The position numbers and the translations under genes were made by a program. From NCBI RefSeq assembly GCF_001905655.1, contig NZ_JMHT01000072.1, positions 1 to 64,000 of the forward strand: DNA of 64,000 bases, in the 5' to 3' direction. Below, one piece after another: positions 52,528 through 60,603 of this stretch. The number at the start of each line of letters is the position of its first letter. The first letter of the stretch is position 1. Below the pieces are notes generated by a model, which did no database searches, was not told where the DNA came from, and saw nothing but the letters and a program-made list of their open reading frames with translations. The stretch comes from Mycobacterium sp. ST-F2. Its GTDB lineage: Bacteria; Actinomycetota; Actinomycetes; Mycobacteriales; Mycobacteriaceae.

Positions 52528-53154
52528 ATGACTGTCATCGGTGGTGCGGCCTACTTCGACGGACAGCGCATCCTGCACGGCACCGCGCACGACGTGCTGA
52601 TGGGTGCCCCCGGTCTCGGTGACTACTTCCGCGCCGTCGGCGTCATCCCCGCGTCACGCGACGGAGTCACCAATGCGCTGGCCGCCGGCCGCGACGTCGT
52701 GGTGTGGCCGGGCGGCGAACTGGACGCGATGCGCAACTGGCGCGACCGCGACAAGGCGATCCTCGCCGGGCGCAAAGGCTTTGTGAAACAGGCGATCCGG
52801 TCCGGTGTGCCGATCGTGCCGGTCGCGACGATCGGTGGCCACGACACCGTCTTCGTGCTGAACGAAGGCAAGTTCCTGGCCAAGTGGAGCGGCCTGGGCA
52901 AGCGGTTGCGCGGCGCCAACATGCCGATCATCGCCGGCTTCCCGTTCCCGCTGGCCGTCGAGGTGCTGCCCATGCACCTGCCGCTGCCCGCGAAGATTCG
53001 CACCGAACTGCTCGACCCCATCTACGTCGACACCGACCCCGAGCGCGCGAACGACGCCGCCTACGTCGACAAGGTGTACGACGAGGTGCAGTTCGCCATC
53101 CAGTCCGGCATGGACCGGCTGGCCAAGCGCCGCAGCTTCCCCGTCTTCGGGTAG
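52528..53154 (+). CDS. PlsC-like acyltransferase lacking the N-terminal catalytic segment
   Basis: Predicted 208-residue protein of the lysophospholipid acyltransferase-like group in mycobacteria. The later blocks are clear: VVVWPGGELDAMRNW (the glycerol-phosphate-binding FPGG equivalent), AGRKGFVKQAIRSGVPIVPVATIGGHDTVFVL and LPLPAKIRTELLDPIYV. The NHx4D motif that carries out catalysis, normally within the first 90 residues of full proteins, is missing, and the gene starts directly at the next block. No such motif is seen in frame upstream. A TATAAC at 52485-52490, 38 bases upstream of the ATG, could be its own -10 element. It may be an inactive paralogue or a decayed gene. Converges with selB 3 bases away. 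Confidence 0.7.
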   Translation: MTVIGGAAYFDGQRILHGTAHDVLMGAPGLGDYFRAVGVIPASRDGVTNALAAGRDVVVWPGGELDAMRNWRDRDKAILAGRKGFVKQAIRSGVPIVPVATIGGHDTVFVLNEGKFLAKWSGLGKRLRGANMPIIAGFPFPLAVEVLPMHLPLPAKIRTELLDPIYVDTDPERANDAAYVDKVYDEVQFAIQSGMDRLAKRRSFPVFG

Positions 53155-53157
53155 GTC

Positions 53158-54933
53158 TCAGCGGCGGACGACCTCGCGATGGCCGGCGTCGACGCGATGG
53201 GTCCAGCCACGGGAATCCAGGTGTTCCAGCAGCGGGATCGCCACGCGGCGGCTGGTCCCGAGCGCTTGCCGCGCCGCACTGGTGGTGAAAGGCTGTGCCA
53301 GCCGGGCCAATTCGCGCATCGCCAGGGCGGGCGCGGTGGGCAGCAGGACGACGCCGTCGCCGAGTCGGAGCAAGCGACCGACCCGTTCGGCGGCCGCGAG
53401 CTCGCGCGTACCGAGCCGCAAGGCCGTCAGGTCATCGGCTTCCGGTGCATGAAAGGGATTGTCCTGCAGCCGTTTTGTGAGCTCGGTGAGCGCCGCCTCG
53501 GCCGGGCCGAGATCGGTCGAACGTCCTGGCAGCCGAAAAAGACCCCCGGCCTGCTCTATGCCTGCCGCACGGCTGATGTCGTCGAGCAGTGCCGCATCAG
53601 GCAAGGCCAGGAAGTCGCTGACGGCGCCGCGGGACAGTCCTGCCGCCAGGGGATCCCGGTCATGCAGGTCCTGAACCGCGGTGCGCAGCCGCTGCTGCCA
53701 CGCCTCGTAGGTCGCGGCAAGTATCCACCAGCCGTGGCTCACGTGAACGCCGGCCGGCGGGTCGGACGTGTCAAATCCCAACCGGCGCAGGTGATCTACC
53801 GTCACGATGCCGCGGCGGGTCACCTCACCGAGCACGTCGCCGCGGGTGTCCATGGCGGCCAGCACCGCATTACGGCGGGCACTGTCGCCGCGACGGCGTA
53901 GCGGCGGCGGGTCGGCGTCCAGCACCTGCGCGCCGCCCAGCACGCGGCCACCCGGCTGTCGCAATACGAGCCGATCGGCGAGCACCAGCGGCAACTCCCG
54001 GTCCAGCACCAGCCGGGCATGATCATCGTCGAACGGCCGTAGCCTGGCCTCCACCGTCGCTGTTCCCACGTGCGCGGTGAGCTGTTCGGGAACGTCGGTG
54101 AACGCCGCCCCGCTCACGCGCCGGACATCCAGCGTGCGGGTCGTCTCCCAGGCTCCGGGCGTCAGCAGCACGTCGCCGCGGTGGACCTGTTCCGCGGACA
54201 CGCCGCGCAGGTTCAATGCGGCCCGGGTCACCGGCCCGAGCGTGGCGGAGGACTCGCCGCGCGATTGCAGCCCGCGGATCACCACGTCACGGCCGTTCAA
54301 GGCCAGCCGGTCGCCATCGGCCACGGTGCCGGCGGCCAGGGTTCCGGTCACCACGGTCCCGGCGCCGGTGATGGTGAACGACCGGTCGACCCACAACCGC
54401 ACGCGCGCAGTGGCCGACGGCGCCGGCACCGCAGCCAGCACGTCGTCCAGGGCCACGCGCAGTTCCGGCAGACCGGTGCCCTTGATGGCCGAGACCACGA
54501 CGGCCGGTGCGTCGCGCAGCCCGGTGTCGGCGAGTTCTTCGCGGGCCTGCGCGAGCGTCGCGTCCACCCGGTCCGGCGCCCGGTCGGCGCGGCTGACGAC
54601 GATCAGTCCGTGCTGAATCCCCAGCGCGGCCAATGCATCTCGGTGATCGCTCGACTGCGCCTGCCACCCCTCGTCGGCGGCGACCACGAAGCACACCACC
54701 GGCGCAGGCCCGAGGCCGGCCAGCATGTTGCCCAAGAATCGTTCGTGGCCGGGCACGTCGACGAATGCCACGTCCCGGCCCGACGGCAATGTGGTCCACG
54801 CGAAGCCGAGGTCGATGGTCAGCCCGCGACGGCGCTCCTCAGCCCACCGGTCCGGTTCCATACCGGTGAGCGCACGTACCAAGGTGCTCTTGCCGTGGTC
54901 GACGTGACCGGCTGTTGCTACGACATACGTCAC
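53158..54933 (-). CDS. selB: SelB, selenocysteine-specific elongation factor
   Basis: Predicted 591-residue GTPase that brings Sec-tRNA to UGA codons followed by a SECIS element. G1 is GHVDHGKS, the switch region has RGLTIDLGFAW, G3 is DVPGHERF, and the NKxD element reads SRAD. Domains 2 and 3 follow, and the C-terminal half holds winged-helix domains (ending in LLEHLDSRGWTHRVDAGHREVVRR) that bind the SECIS RNA. The GTG start at 54933 comes directly after the selA stop by 2 bases, so selA-selB are an operon. Conserved residues of the family look intact. Confidence 0.93.
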   Translation of the reverse strand: MTYVVATAGHVDHGKSTLVRALTGMEPDRWAEERRRGLTIDLGFAWTTLPSGRDVAFVDVPGHERFLGNMLAGLGPAPVVCFVVAADEGWQAQSSDHRDALAALGIQHGLIVVSRADRAPDRVDATLAQAREELADTGLRDAPAVVVSAIKGTGLPELRVALDDVLAAVPAPSATARVRLWVDRSFTITGAGTVVTGTLAAGTVADGDRLALNGRDVVIRGLQSRGESSATLGPVTRAALNLRGVSAEQVHRGDVLLTPGAWETTRTLDVRRVSGAAFTDVPEQLTAHVGTATVEARLRPFDDDHARLVLDRELPLVLADRLVLRQPGGRVLGGAQVLDADPPPLRRRGDSARRNAVLAAMDTRGDVLGEVTRRGIVTVDHLRRLGFDTSDPPAGVHVSHGWWILAATYEAWQQRLRTAVQDLHDRDPLAAGLSRGAVSDFLALPDAALLDDISRAAGIEQAGGLFRLPGRSTDLGPAEAALTELTKRLQDNPFHAPEADDLTALRLGTRELAAAERVGRLLRLGDGVVLLPTAPALAMRELARLAQPFTTSAARQALGTSRRVAIPLLEHLDSRGWTHRVDAGHREVVRR

Positions 54934-54935
54934 CG

Positions 54936-56237
54936 TCAGCCACCCAGTGCGGCCTGAACGGCGGCGAGGACGCGCGCGTCGTCGTCCTCCGGAATACAGC
55001 GCAAGTCGACCAGGCACGCGCCGTCGTGCACCCGGGCGACCACGGCGGGGTCACCCGTCCGCAGCGCCGCCGCCACCGTCTCCGGCAACCGGACCGCCCA
55101 CCCGGGCAGCGGTACGCCGGGGGCGCCGCCGCCGCCGACGCGCCCGTCGTGCGGCACCACGTCCGCGCCGACGGCATCAGCGATCCGGTCAGCCCTGACC
55201 CGCAGCCGGTCCGCGTCGGCGTGCAGCGCCTGCATCACCGGCACCGGACCGACACACAGCGTGGCCTCCAGCGCGGCGAGCGTCAGCTTGTCAGCGCGCA
55301 CGGCCCGCGCGAGCGGATGACGAGCCATGCGGGTGACCACGTCGGCGCGCCCCAGCACGATGCCGGCCTGCGGACCGCCGAGCAGTTTGTCGCCGCTACC
55401 CGTGATGACATCGGCGCCGGCGGCCAGGGCGGTCGCGGCATCGGGTTCGTCGGGTAGCAACGGGTCGGGCGCCAACAGCCCGCTACCCAGATCGACGACA
55501 AGAGGTACGCCCCTGTCCTGCAACATGTTCCGAAGCTCACCGAACGAGACCCCCGAGGTGAACCCCGTCACCCGGAAGTTGCTCGGGTGCACCTTGAGAA
55601 CGCAGCCGGTGTCCGGCCCGAGGGCGTCGGCGTAGTCCCGCAGGTGGGTGCGGTTGGTGGTGCCCACCTCGCGCAGCCGAGCTCCCGTCGACGCGATCAG
55701 GTCGGGCAACCGGAAACCGGCGCCGATCTCGATGAGCTCGCCGCGACTGACCACCACGTCACGCCCCGCCGCCAGCGCCGTGGTCGCCAAGACCAGCGCG
55801 GCGGCGCCGTTGTTAACGACGAGCGCGTCCTCGGCCGCGGGGCACGCCGCCAGCAGTGCTGCCCGGGCCGCGACACCGCGCTTCGATCGGGTGCCGGTGC
55901 TCAGGTCCATCTCGACGTCGACGTACCCACTGGCCGCGACCAGGGCGTCGACTGCCGCAGCCGACAGCGGCGCCCGGCCCAGATTGGTGTGCACCACGAC
56001 GCCCGTGGCGTTGAGCACCGGTCGCAGCGACACCGGCGCCCGCCCGGCCAGCGCGGCAACCACCACTTTCACAACCTCGTCAGGCGGCAACTCACCGCGC
56101 CGGGCCCGTTCCTGCGTCTGCGTCACGACCGCCCGGACGGCACTGTCGCCCAATCGGTTTCGCGCGTCGCGGACCTCCGGGAGCGCAAGCAGTTGATCGG
56201 TACGCGGAATGAGCCGACGCGGGTCCAGCTCGCTCAC
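54936..56237 (-). CDS. selA: SelA, L-seryl-tRNA(Sec) selenium transferase
   Basis: Predicted 433-residue PLP enzyme that turns seryl-tRNA(Sec) into selenocysteyl-tRNA(Sec) with selenophosphate. The PLP lysine sits in GSGDKLLGGPQAG (about Lys284), preceded by DLGSGLL, and the N-terminal ATGVVVHTNLGRAPLS block is present. The GTG at 56237 has AGGAGG just upstream and gives the standard N terminus; a GTG at 56261 is possible. It begins about 31 bases past the tRNA-Sec gene on the same strand and is followed by selB. Confidence 0.94.
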   Translation of the reverse strand: MSELDPRRLIPRTDQLLALPEVRDARNRLGDSAVRAVVTQTQERARRGELPPDEVVKVVVAALAGRAPVSLRPVLNATGVVVHTNLGRAPLSAAAVDALVAASGYVDVEMDLSTGTRSKRGVAARAALLAACPAAEDALVVNNGAAALVLATTALAAGRDVVVSRGELIEIGAGFRLPDLIASTGARLREVGTTNRTHLRDYADALGPDTGCVLKVHPSNFRVTGFTSGVSFGELRNMLQDRGVPLVVDLGSGLLAPDPLLPDEPDAATALAAGADVITGSGDKLLGGPQAGIVLGRADVVTRMARHPLARAVRADKLTLAALEATLCVGPVPVMQALHADADRLRVRADRIADAVGADVVPHDGRVGGGGAPGVPLPGWAVRLPETVAAALRTGDPAVVARVHDGACLVDLRCIPEDDDARVLAAVQAALGG

Positions 56238-56267
56238 GTGCCCTCCTGAAGTGCCCACCACGACATC

Positions 56268-56362
56268 TGGCGGAGGTGGACGGGAATCGAACCCGCCAGA
56301 CCGAGATACTCGGCCTCACCGGTTTTGAAGACCGGGGAGCCCACCAGGACCCAGACACCTCC
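56268..56362 (-). tRNA. selC: tRNA-Sec (UCA anticodon)
   Basis: A 95-nucleotide tRNA of the bacterial Sec type is folded by eye. It has a GGAGGTG acceptor arm, a 6-bp D stem (GGGTCC with GGGCTC) and an anticodon loop CTTCAAA (anticodon TCA) on a CCGGT/ACCGG stem. A long variable arm (CCGAG-TAT-CTCGG) and a T arm GCGGG-TTCGATT-CCCGT follow, with CCA encoded. The lengths match E. coli SelC. The eighth acceptor pair appears to be a T-C mismatch, leaving seven clear pairs. It lies between divergent selD and selA. Confidence 0.93.
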
Positions 56363-56399
56363 GCCCCTAAACCTAGCGTCCGACGGCTACATTGGCGCC

Positions 56400-57389
56400 A
56401 TGGGTTCCACTGGTGTGCAGCGCCTGACCAGCTACGCCCACGGCGGTGGGTGTGCCTGCAAGATTCCGCCGGGTGAGTTGGAAGAGGCGGTCAGGGGGCT
56501 GGTCGGCCAATCCGCGGACAACGTCCTGGTGGGGCTCGATGACGGTGACGACGCCGCCGCCGTGCTCGTGCGCGACGACCTTGCCGTGCTGTCGACGGCC
56601 GATTTCTTCACCCCCGTGGTCGACGACGCCTACGACTGGGGCCGCATCGCCGCGGCCAATGCCCTGTCCGATGTGTACGCCATGGGCGGACGGCCGGTGG
56701 TCGCGATCAACCTGGTCGGCTGGCCCCGCGACACGTTGCCCATGGAACTGATGACCGAAGTGCTGCGCGGCGGCCTGGCGGTGGCATCGGAAGCGGGTTG
56801 CCCGGTGATCGGCGGACATTCCATCGACGATCCCGAGCCCAAATACGGCATGGCGGTGACGGGCGTGGCCGATCCGAAGCGTTTGTTGCGCAACGACTCC
56901 GCCGCGCCCGGGTTGCCGTTGACGCTGACCAAGCCCATCGGCGTGGGCCTGCTGAACAACCGGCACAAACAGACCGGTGAGGTGTTCGCCGCGGCCATCG
57001 CCTCGATGACCGCACTCAACCGCGACGCCTGCGACGCCGCCCTGGCTTCGGGCGCTCGGGCTGCCACCGACGTGACCGGCTTCGGGCTGCTGGGCCACCT
57101 GTACAAGATGTGCCGGGCCTCCGGCGTGGGTGCGGTGCTCGACCGCGGCGCCGTACCGCTTGTCGACGGCGCACTCGACGCCCTGCGTGACGGGTTTGTC
57201 TCCGGCGGGACGCGGCGCAACCTGGACTGGGTGCGTCCGCACCTGCGCCCGGGATCGGACGTCACCGAGGACGACCTGCTGCTGCTGGCCGATGCCCAGA
57301 CGTCGGGCGGGCTACTGATCGTGGGCGAGGTCCCCGGCTATCCGGTCATCGGGCACACCGTGGCGGGCGGCGGCATCGAGGTGCGGTGA
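56400..57389 (+). CDS. selD: SelD, selenide, water dikinase
   Basis: Predicted 329-residue enzyme that makes selenophosphate from selenide and ATP, the selenium donor for SelA. The active-site block is YAHGGGCACK, with the nucleophilic Cys at residue 18 and Lys at 21, so this is a Cys-type, not a selenoprotein SelD. VLVGLDDGDDAAAVLV and the DPEPKYGMAVTGVADP region complete the AIR-synthase-like fold. The ATG at 56400 begins just beyond the tRNA-Sec gene; upstream frame would run through the tRNA. It converges with the diiron-fusion gene, with 4 bases between stops. Confidence 0.93.
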   Translation: MGSTGVQRLTSYAHGGGCACKIPPGELEEAVRGLVGQSADNVLVGLDDGDDAAAVLVRDDLAVLSTADFFTPVVDDAYDWGRIAAANALSDVYAMGGRPVVAINLVGWPRDTLPMELMTEVLRGGLAVASEAGCPVIGGHSIDDPEPKYGMAVTGVADPKRLLRNDSAAPGLPLTLTKPIGVGLLNNRHKQTGEVFAAAIASMTALNRDACDAALASGARAATDVTGFGLLGHLYKMCRASGVGAVLDRGAVPLVDGALDALRDGFVSGGTRRNLDWVRPHLRPGSDVTEDDLLLLADAQTSGGLLIVGEVPGYPVIGHTVAGGGIEVR

Positions 57390-57393
57390 CCGT

Positions 57394-58578
57394 CTACATG
57401 AAATTCCTAGTGTGCAGCGCCGAGATGTCGGCCGCCTCATCGGCCGGGAAACCGAGGTGGATCAGCCGCCGCTGCCGGCCCTGGTCCATCTCGTCCTGTA
57501 GCTGAAGCACGGCCCGGTAGCCCGCCGCGATCGCCGACGGCTCCCAACTCCCCGCGGCAAGCAGGACAAGCGAATCGAAGACCTCGGCGTTGAGGCCGGC
57601 GGTGTCGACCAATGCCGCGTAGCGACGCTCGACGGCGGCCCGCAACTGCCGCAGCACGCCGCTGTCGCGGTCCGCCTGGTACCGAAGGTGCGCCACCCCG
57701 AAGGCCACATGCCGCGCCTCGTCGCGGCGGGCCAATTGCGTGACGGAGCGCGTCACCGGATCCGGCGCATGGACATCGAGGAACTCCAGCAGGTTCAGGA
57801 AGCTGCCCTCGCCGAGCACGGACAGCAGGAATGAGGCCATGGAGAAGTCGGCTTCGTCGAGCAGCGTCGCCAGCGACTGCCTGCCGCCGACCGTCGAGGT
57901 ACCCATCGGCCGTCCGGTCAACAGTGCCCGCCGGGTGAAGACCTCCATGTGCCGGGCCTCATCGGCGGCCTGAACCGCCAACAGCTGCAACACCTCCCGG
58001 AAATGCGGGTGGATGCGGGCCAGTAGTTTGGCGGGCACCACCAAGGCAGCCTGCTCGTTCTCGACCAGATACGTCATCACCTGGACGACGGCCCGGTCGA
58101 CGTCGGGATCGATCTCGAACTCCGCGTTCCATTCCACCGCCGTGGCCGGATCCCATTGTTCGGCAGCGGCATTCGCATACAGTGCCGGCGCGATGTCGGC
58201 CCACACCAGGTCGCGGTCGCGAATGTCGAAGGGCGACGAGATCCCGGCCTGCGCACTGCCGCGCTCGACCAATGCACCTCGCGCGGCCAGGCCCCAGTGC
58301 GCGGGTGCGGACGCGACGATCCCGTCCGGGCCGGGCGCACCCGCGCGTTCGGCGCCCACCCACCGGTTGCGGATGCCCGGCTCGACCACCCAGACGCCGT
58401 CACCGCGCGTCGCCCGATGCCCGAGGGTGCGGCACCAGGCCGGGAGGTCAACCGCGAGAGCCGGTGCGCGACCGACGATTTCGACCGGCCGCCCACCTGA
58501 CGCGGTGAGCGCGCGTTGCACCAGCAGGTGCGCGCCGTTGTCGAACCCGAGCTCACCCAGGTCGACGCGCGGGTTCAT
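57394..58578 (-). CDS. Ferritin-like diiron protein with N-terminal TusA/SirA-like domain
   Basis: Predicted 394-residue fusion. Residues about 1-75 resemble a TusA/SirA fold (VDLGELGFDNGAHLLVQRALTASGGRPVEIVG...LPAWCRTLGH), but the CPxP active-site motif of TusA is missing at the place where it would be (NGAHLL). Residues about 140-390 are a ferritin-like four-helix bundle. The diiron ligands are probable: Glu173/175, Glu207-x2-His210 in DEARH, Glu257, and Glu287-x2-His290 in a second DEARH. Such sites use oxygen for N- or C-oxidation. The start overlaps the PhnD-like gene (ATGA). The setting next to selD and fdh suggests a selenium- or sulfur-related role, but none is proven. Confidence 0.75.
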   Translation of the reverse strand: MNPRVDLGELGFDNGAHLLVQRALTASGGRPVEIVGRAPALAVDLPAWCRTLGHRATRGDGVWVVEPGIRNRWVGAERAGAPGPDGIVASAPAHWGLAARGALVERGSAQAGISSPFDIRDRDLVWADIAPALYANAAAEQWDPATAVEWNAEFEIDPDVDRAVVQVMTYLVENEQAALVVPAKLLARIHPHFREVLQLLAVQAADEARHMEVFTRRALLTGRPMGTSTVGGRQSLATLLDEADFSMASFLLSVLGEGSFLNLLEFLDVHAPDPVTRSVTQLARRDEARHVAFGVAHLRYQADRDSGVLRQLRAAVERRYAALVDTAGLNAEVFDSLVLLAAGSWEPSAIAAGYRAVLQLQDEMDQGRQRRLIHLGFPADEAADISALHTRNFM

Positions 58579-59426
58579 GGCCGGTAGTCGGTCGCGGTGA
58601 CGTTGCCGGCGGCATCGTAGAAGCCGACGAGGTCGACGGCCGTATCGAGCACCTCGTATCCGCTGGTGCGGCCGGGCACCCAGCGGGTGAGGCCCTCGAG
58701 GTCCAGCAGCGGCCGCACCGTCTCGTCGTCGTATGACATCGACTCCAGCAGTTCGCGCAGCTTCTCGATCTCGTCAGCGGGCGCGGTGTCGACGACGGTC
58801 AGATTGCAGTGGTCGAAAGGTGTTGTCTGACCGATGATTCGGACACTGCCAGCCGGTATGGTGCCGTCGCGGCCGAAGCCGAGGTGGTTGGCGTCGATGA
58901 TCGCCGCGGCGTCGACGCGGCCATCGAGCAACGCGCGCACCGCGTCGCGCTCGCCGCCGATGTGGTCGCCGTGCAGGCCGACGCCGACGTCGAAGCGCGT
59001 GACGCCGAGACCGCACCCAGGCAGCAGGCCCGCATCGGCCAGTGCGGCCAGCGGAATCAGCGTCGCCTGAGGAGAGTCGATGGCGCCCAGCGCCACTCGG
59101 GCTCCCTTCAGGTCGGCAAGCGTCTGGTATCGAGAATCCGCTCGCACCACGAAGACCGACGTGAGGTCCTGGTCGGTGTCCCGCATCAACAGCGCCGTCA
59201 CTGTCAGGCCGCGCGCGGCCGCCAGTCGCTCACAGCGCAACCACGCCAGCGGCGAGTTCCAGGCCACGTCGATGCGCCCGGCGACGAGGTCTTCCGCCTG
59301 CCGTTCGTAGTTGGAGTAGAGGATGAAGTCGAAATCCAGGTCGTGTTTCCGCAGCCACTCGCGGAACCCGAACCAGATGGTGACGACCTTGGGGTCGTAG
59401 GCGACAGCGCCCAGCAAGACAGTCAT
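58575..59426 (-). CDS. PhnD/SsuA-like substrate-binding-fold protein without signal peptide
   Basis: Predicted 283-residue type 2 periplasmic-binding-fold protein of the phosphate/phosphonate binding group. It shows MTVLLGAVAYDPKVVTIWFGFREWLRKHDLDFDFILYSNYERQAEDLVAGRIDVAWNSPLAWL and a second lobe with ALLDGRVDAAAIIDANHL. There is no signal peptide, lipobox or ABC partner nearby, so it is predicted to stay in the cytoplasm. The ATG at 59426 is preceded by GAGGTGA; a longer start is not supported. It overlaps the diiron-fusion gene and lies 7 bases after the flavoprotein gene. It may bind a small anion for the neighbouring oxygenase-type proteins; inference only. Confidence 0.75.
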   Translation of the reverse strand: MTVLLGAVAYDPKVVTIWFGFREWLRKHDLDFDFILYSNYERQAEDLVAGRIDVAWNSPLAWLRCERLAAARGLTVTALLMRDTDQDLTSVFVVRADSRYQTLADLKGARVALGAIDSPQATLIPLAALADAGLLPGCGLGVTRFDVGVGLHGDHIGGERDAVRALLDGRVDAAAIIDANHLGFGRDGTIPAGSVRIIGQTTPFDHCNLTVVDTAPADEIEKLRELLESMSYDDETVRPLLDLEGLTRWVPGRTSGYEVLDTAVDLVGFYDAAGNVTATDYRP

Positions 59427-59433
59427 GGTCACC

Positions 59434-60549
59434 TCACAGTAGCGGCTGGCCAAACGCGGCGCGGCCGACGAAGTCGCGCAGCGCTTCGGTGGTGGGGGCC
59501 ATCACCCGCGCTGCCAGACAATCCCGGAAGCGCCGTTCGATGCCCAGGTCTTTACGGAACGCCGAGCCACCACACAACCGCATGACGCCGTCACCGACCT
59601 CCGAAGCCGCCTCTGCGGCAACCGATTTCACCTGCAGCACGCGCAGCATCGCGTCGGCCCGCCCGGTCGCCAACGCGGTCAGGGTGTCGTCCAGGAACAG
59701 GCCGGCCCCGTCGACGACCGTCATCAGCCGCGCGTATTCGCGGCGCGGCTCGGGTTGTTCGGCGAGGCTCTGATCCAGGTGTTCGAGGCGACTGGTGTTC
59801 AGGTGCGTGGCCGCCGCGTCGATCAGCGCGCGCATCAGCCCGACCGAGAACGCGGCGTTGAGCACCAGGAACGTCGGCAGCGCCGACTCGAGCGCCAAAT
59901 CCAGACCCGCTCCGTCGCCGCCGAGCATGGCCGCAGGCACCACGTCGGTCGCGGTCATCGGCGCCGACGAATTGCCCCGCAACCCCAGCCCGTCGAAGCT
60001 CCCGACGACCTCGAGCCCGTCCACCCCGGCCGGGACCTGCCACAGTGTCATCGGACCGTCGGCCTCGAGCGGCCGGCTCGACCACACGTAGCTGTCCGCG
60101 TGGCCGGCCGAGGTCACCCAGCTCTTGCGCGAGTTCACCAGCACGCGGTCTCCAGCACGCACCGCCGTGCCGACCGGGGCCCAAAAGTGGCTGCGCGAGC
60201 CAACTTCCGAGAACGCGAGCGTGCTCAGGTACCGGCCCGCGGCGATGGCGCTGCGGGTGTCGGCGTCGGCGAACCGCTCGAGCACGCTGACCGCGGCGTA
60301 GTGCATGGTGAGCACCATCGCCGTCGACCCACAGATGGCTGCGATGGCCCGAACCGCTTCAGCCGCGTCACCGAGGGTGCCGCCGCCACCGCCGACATCT
60401 GGTGCGCTCAACAGTCCGAGGAAGCCTGCCTTGCCGAGTGCATCGACCGCTTCGCTAGGGAAGCGCCCCTCCGCATCGACGCTCGGTGCCGCAGGCGCGA
60501 TGGCGCTGTCGAGCACGTCATCAAGGGCAGAACGCAGGGCAGAGTCCAC
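59434..60549 (-). CDS. Acyl-CoA dehydrogenase-family flavoprotein
   Basis: Predicted 371-residue protein of the acyl-CoA dehydrogenase superfamily, in its monooxygenase/desulfurisation-like branch. It has ICGSTAMVLTMHYAAVSVLERFADADTRSAIAAGRYLSTLAFSEVGSRSHFWAPVG, then NSRKSWVTSAGHADSYVWSSRP and the FDGLGLRGNSSAPMTATDVV segment, all flavin-side elements. The usual catalytic Glu was not located. The SfnB/DszC-type branch oxidises sulfur or nitrogen compounds, which would suit the diiron and binding-protein partners. The GTG at 60549 has GAGG seven bases upstream; a TTG at 60576 is possible. It begins a three-gene unit with the PhnD-like and diiron-fusion genes, 54 bases after the fdh operon. Confidence 0.75.
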   Translation of the reverse strand: MDSALRSALDDVLDSAIAPAAPSVDAEGRFPSEAVDALGKAGFLGLLSAPDVGGGGGTLGDAAEAVRAIAAICGSTAMVLTMHYAAVSVLERFADADTRSAIAAGRYLSTLAFSEVGSRSHFWAPVGTAVRAGDRVLVNSRKSWVTSAGHADSYVWSSRPLEADGPMTLWQVPAGVDGLEVVGSFDGLGLRGNSSAPMTATDVVPAAMLGGDGAGLDLALESALPTFLVLNAAFSVGLMRALIDAAATHLNTSRLEHLDQSLAEQPEPRREYARLMTVVDGAGLFLDDTLTALATGRADAMLRVLQVKSVAAEAASEVGDGVMRLCGGSAFRKDLGIERRFRDCLAARVMAPTTEALRDFVGRAAFGQPLL

Positions 60550-60603
60550 GGGCGACCTCGGTACGTAGTCGGGCAAGCAGAGCGCTAGCCACCGTACCGG
60601 GGT

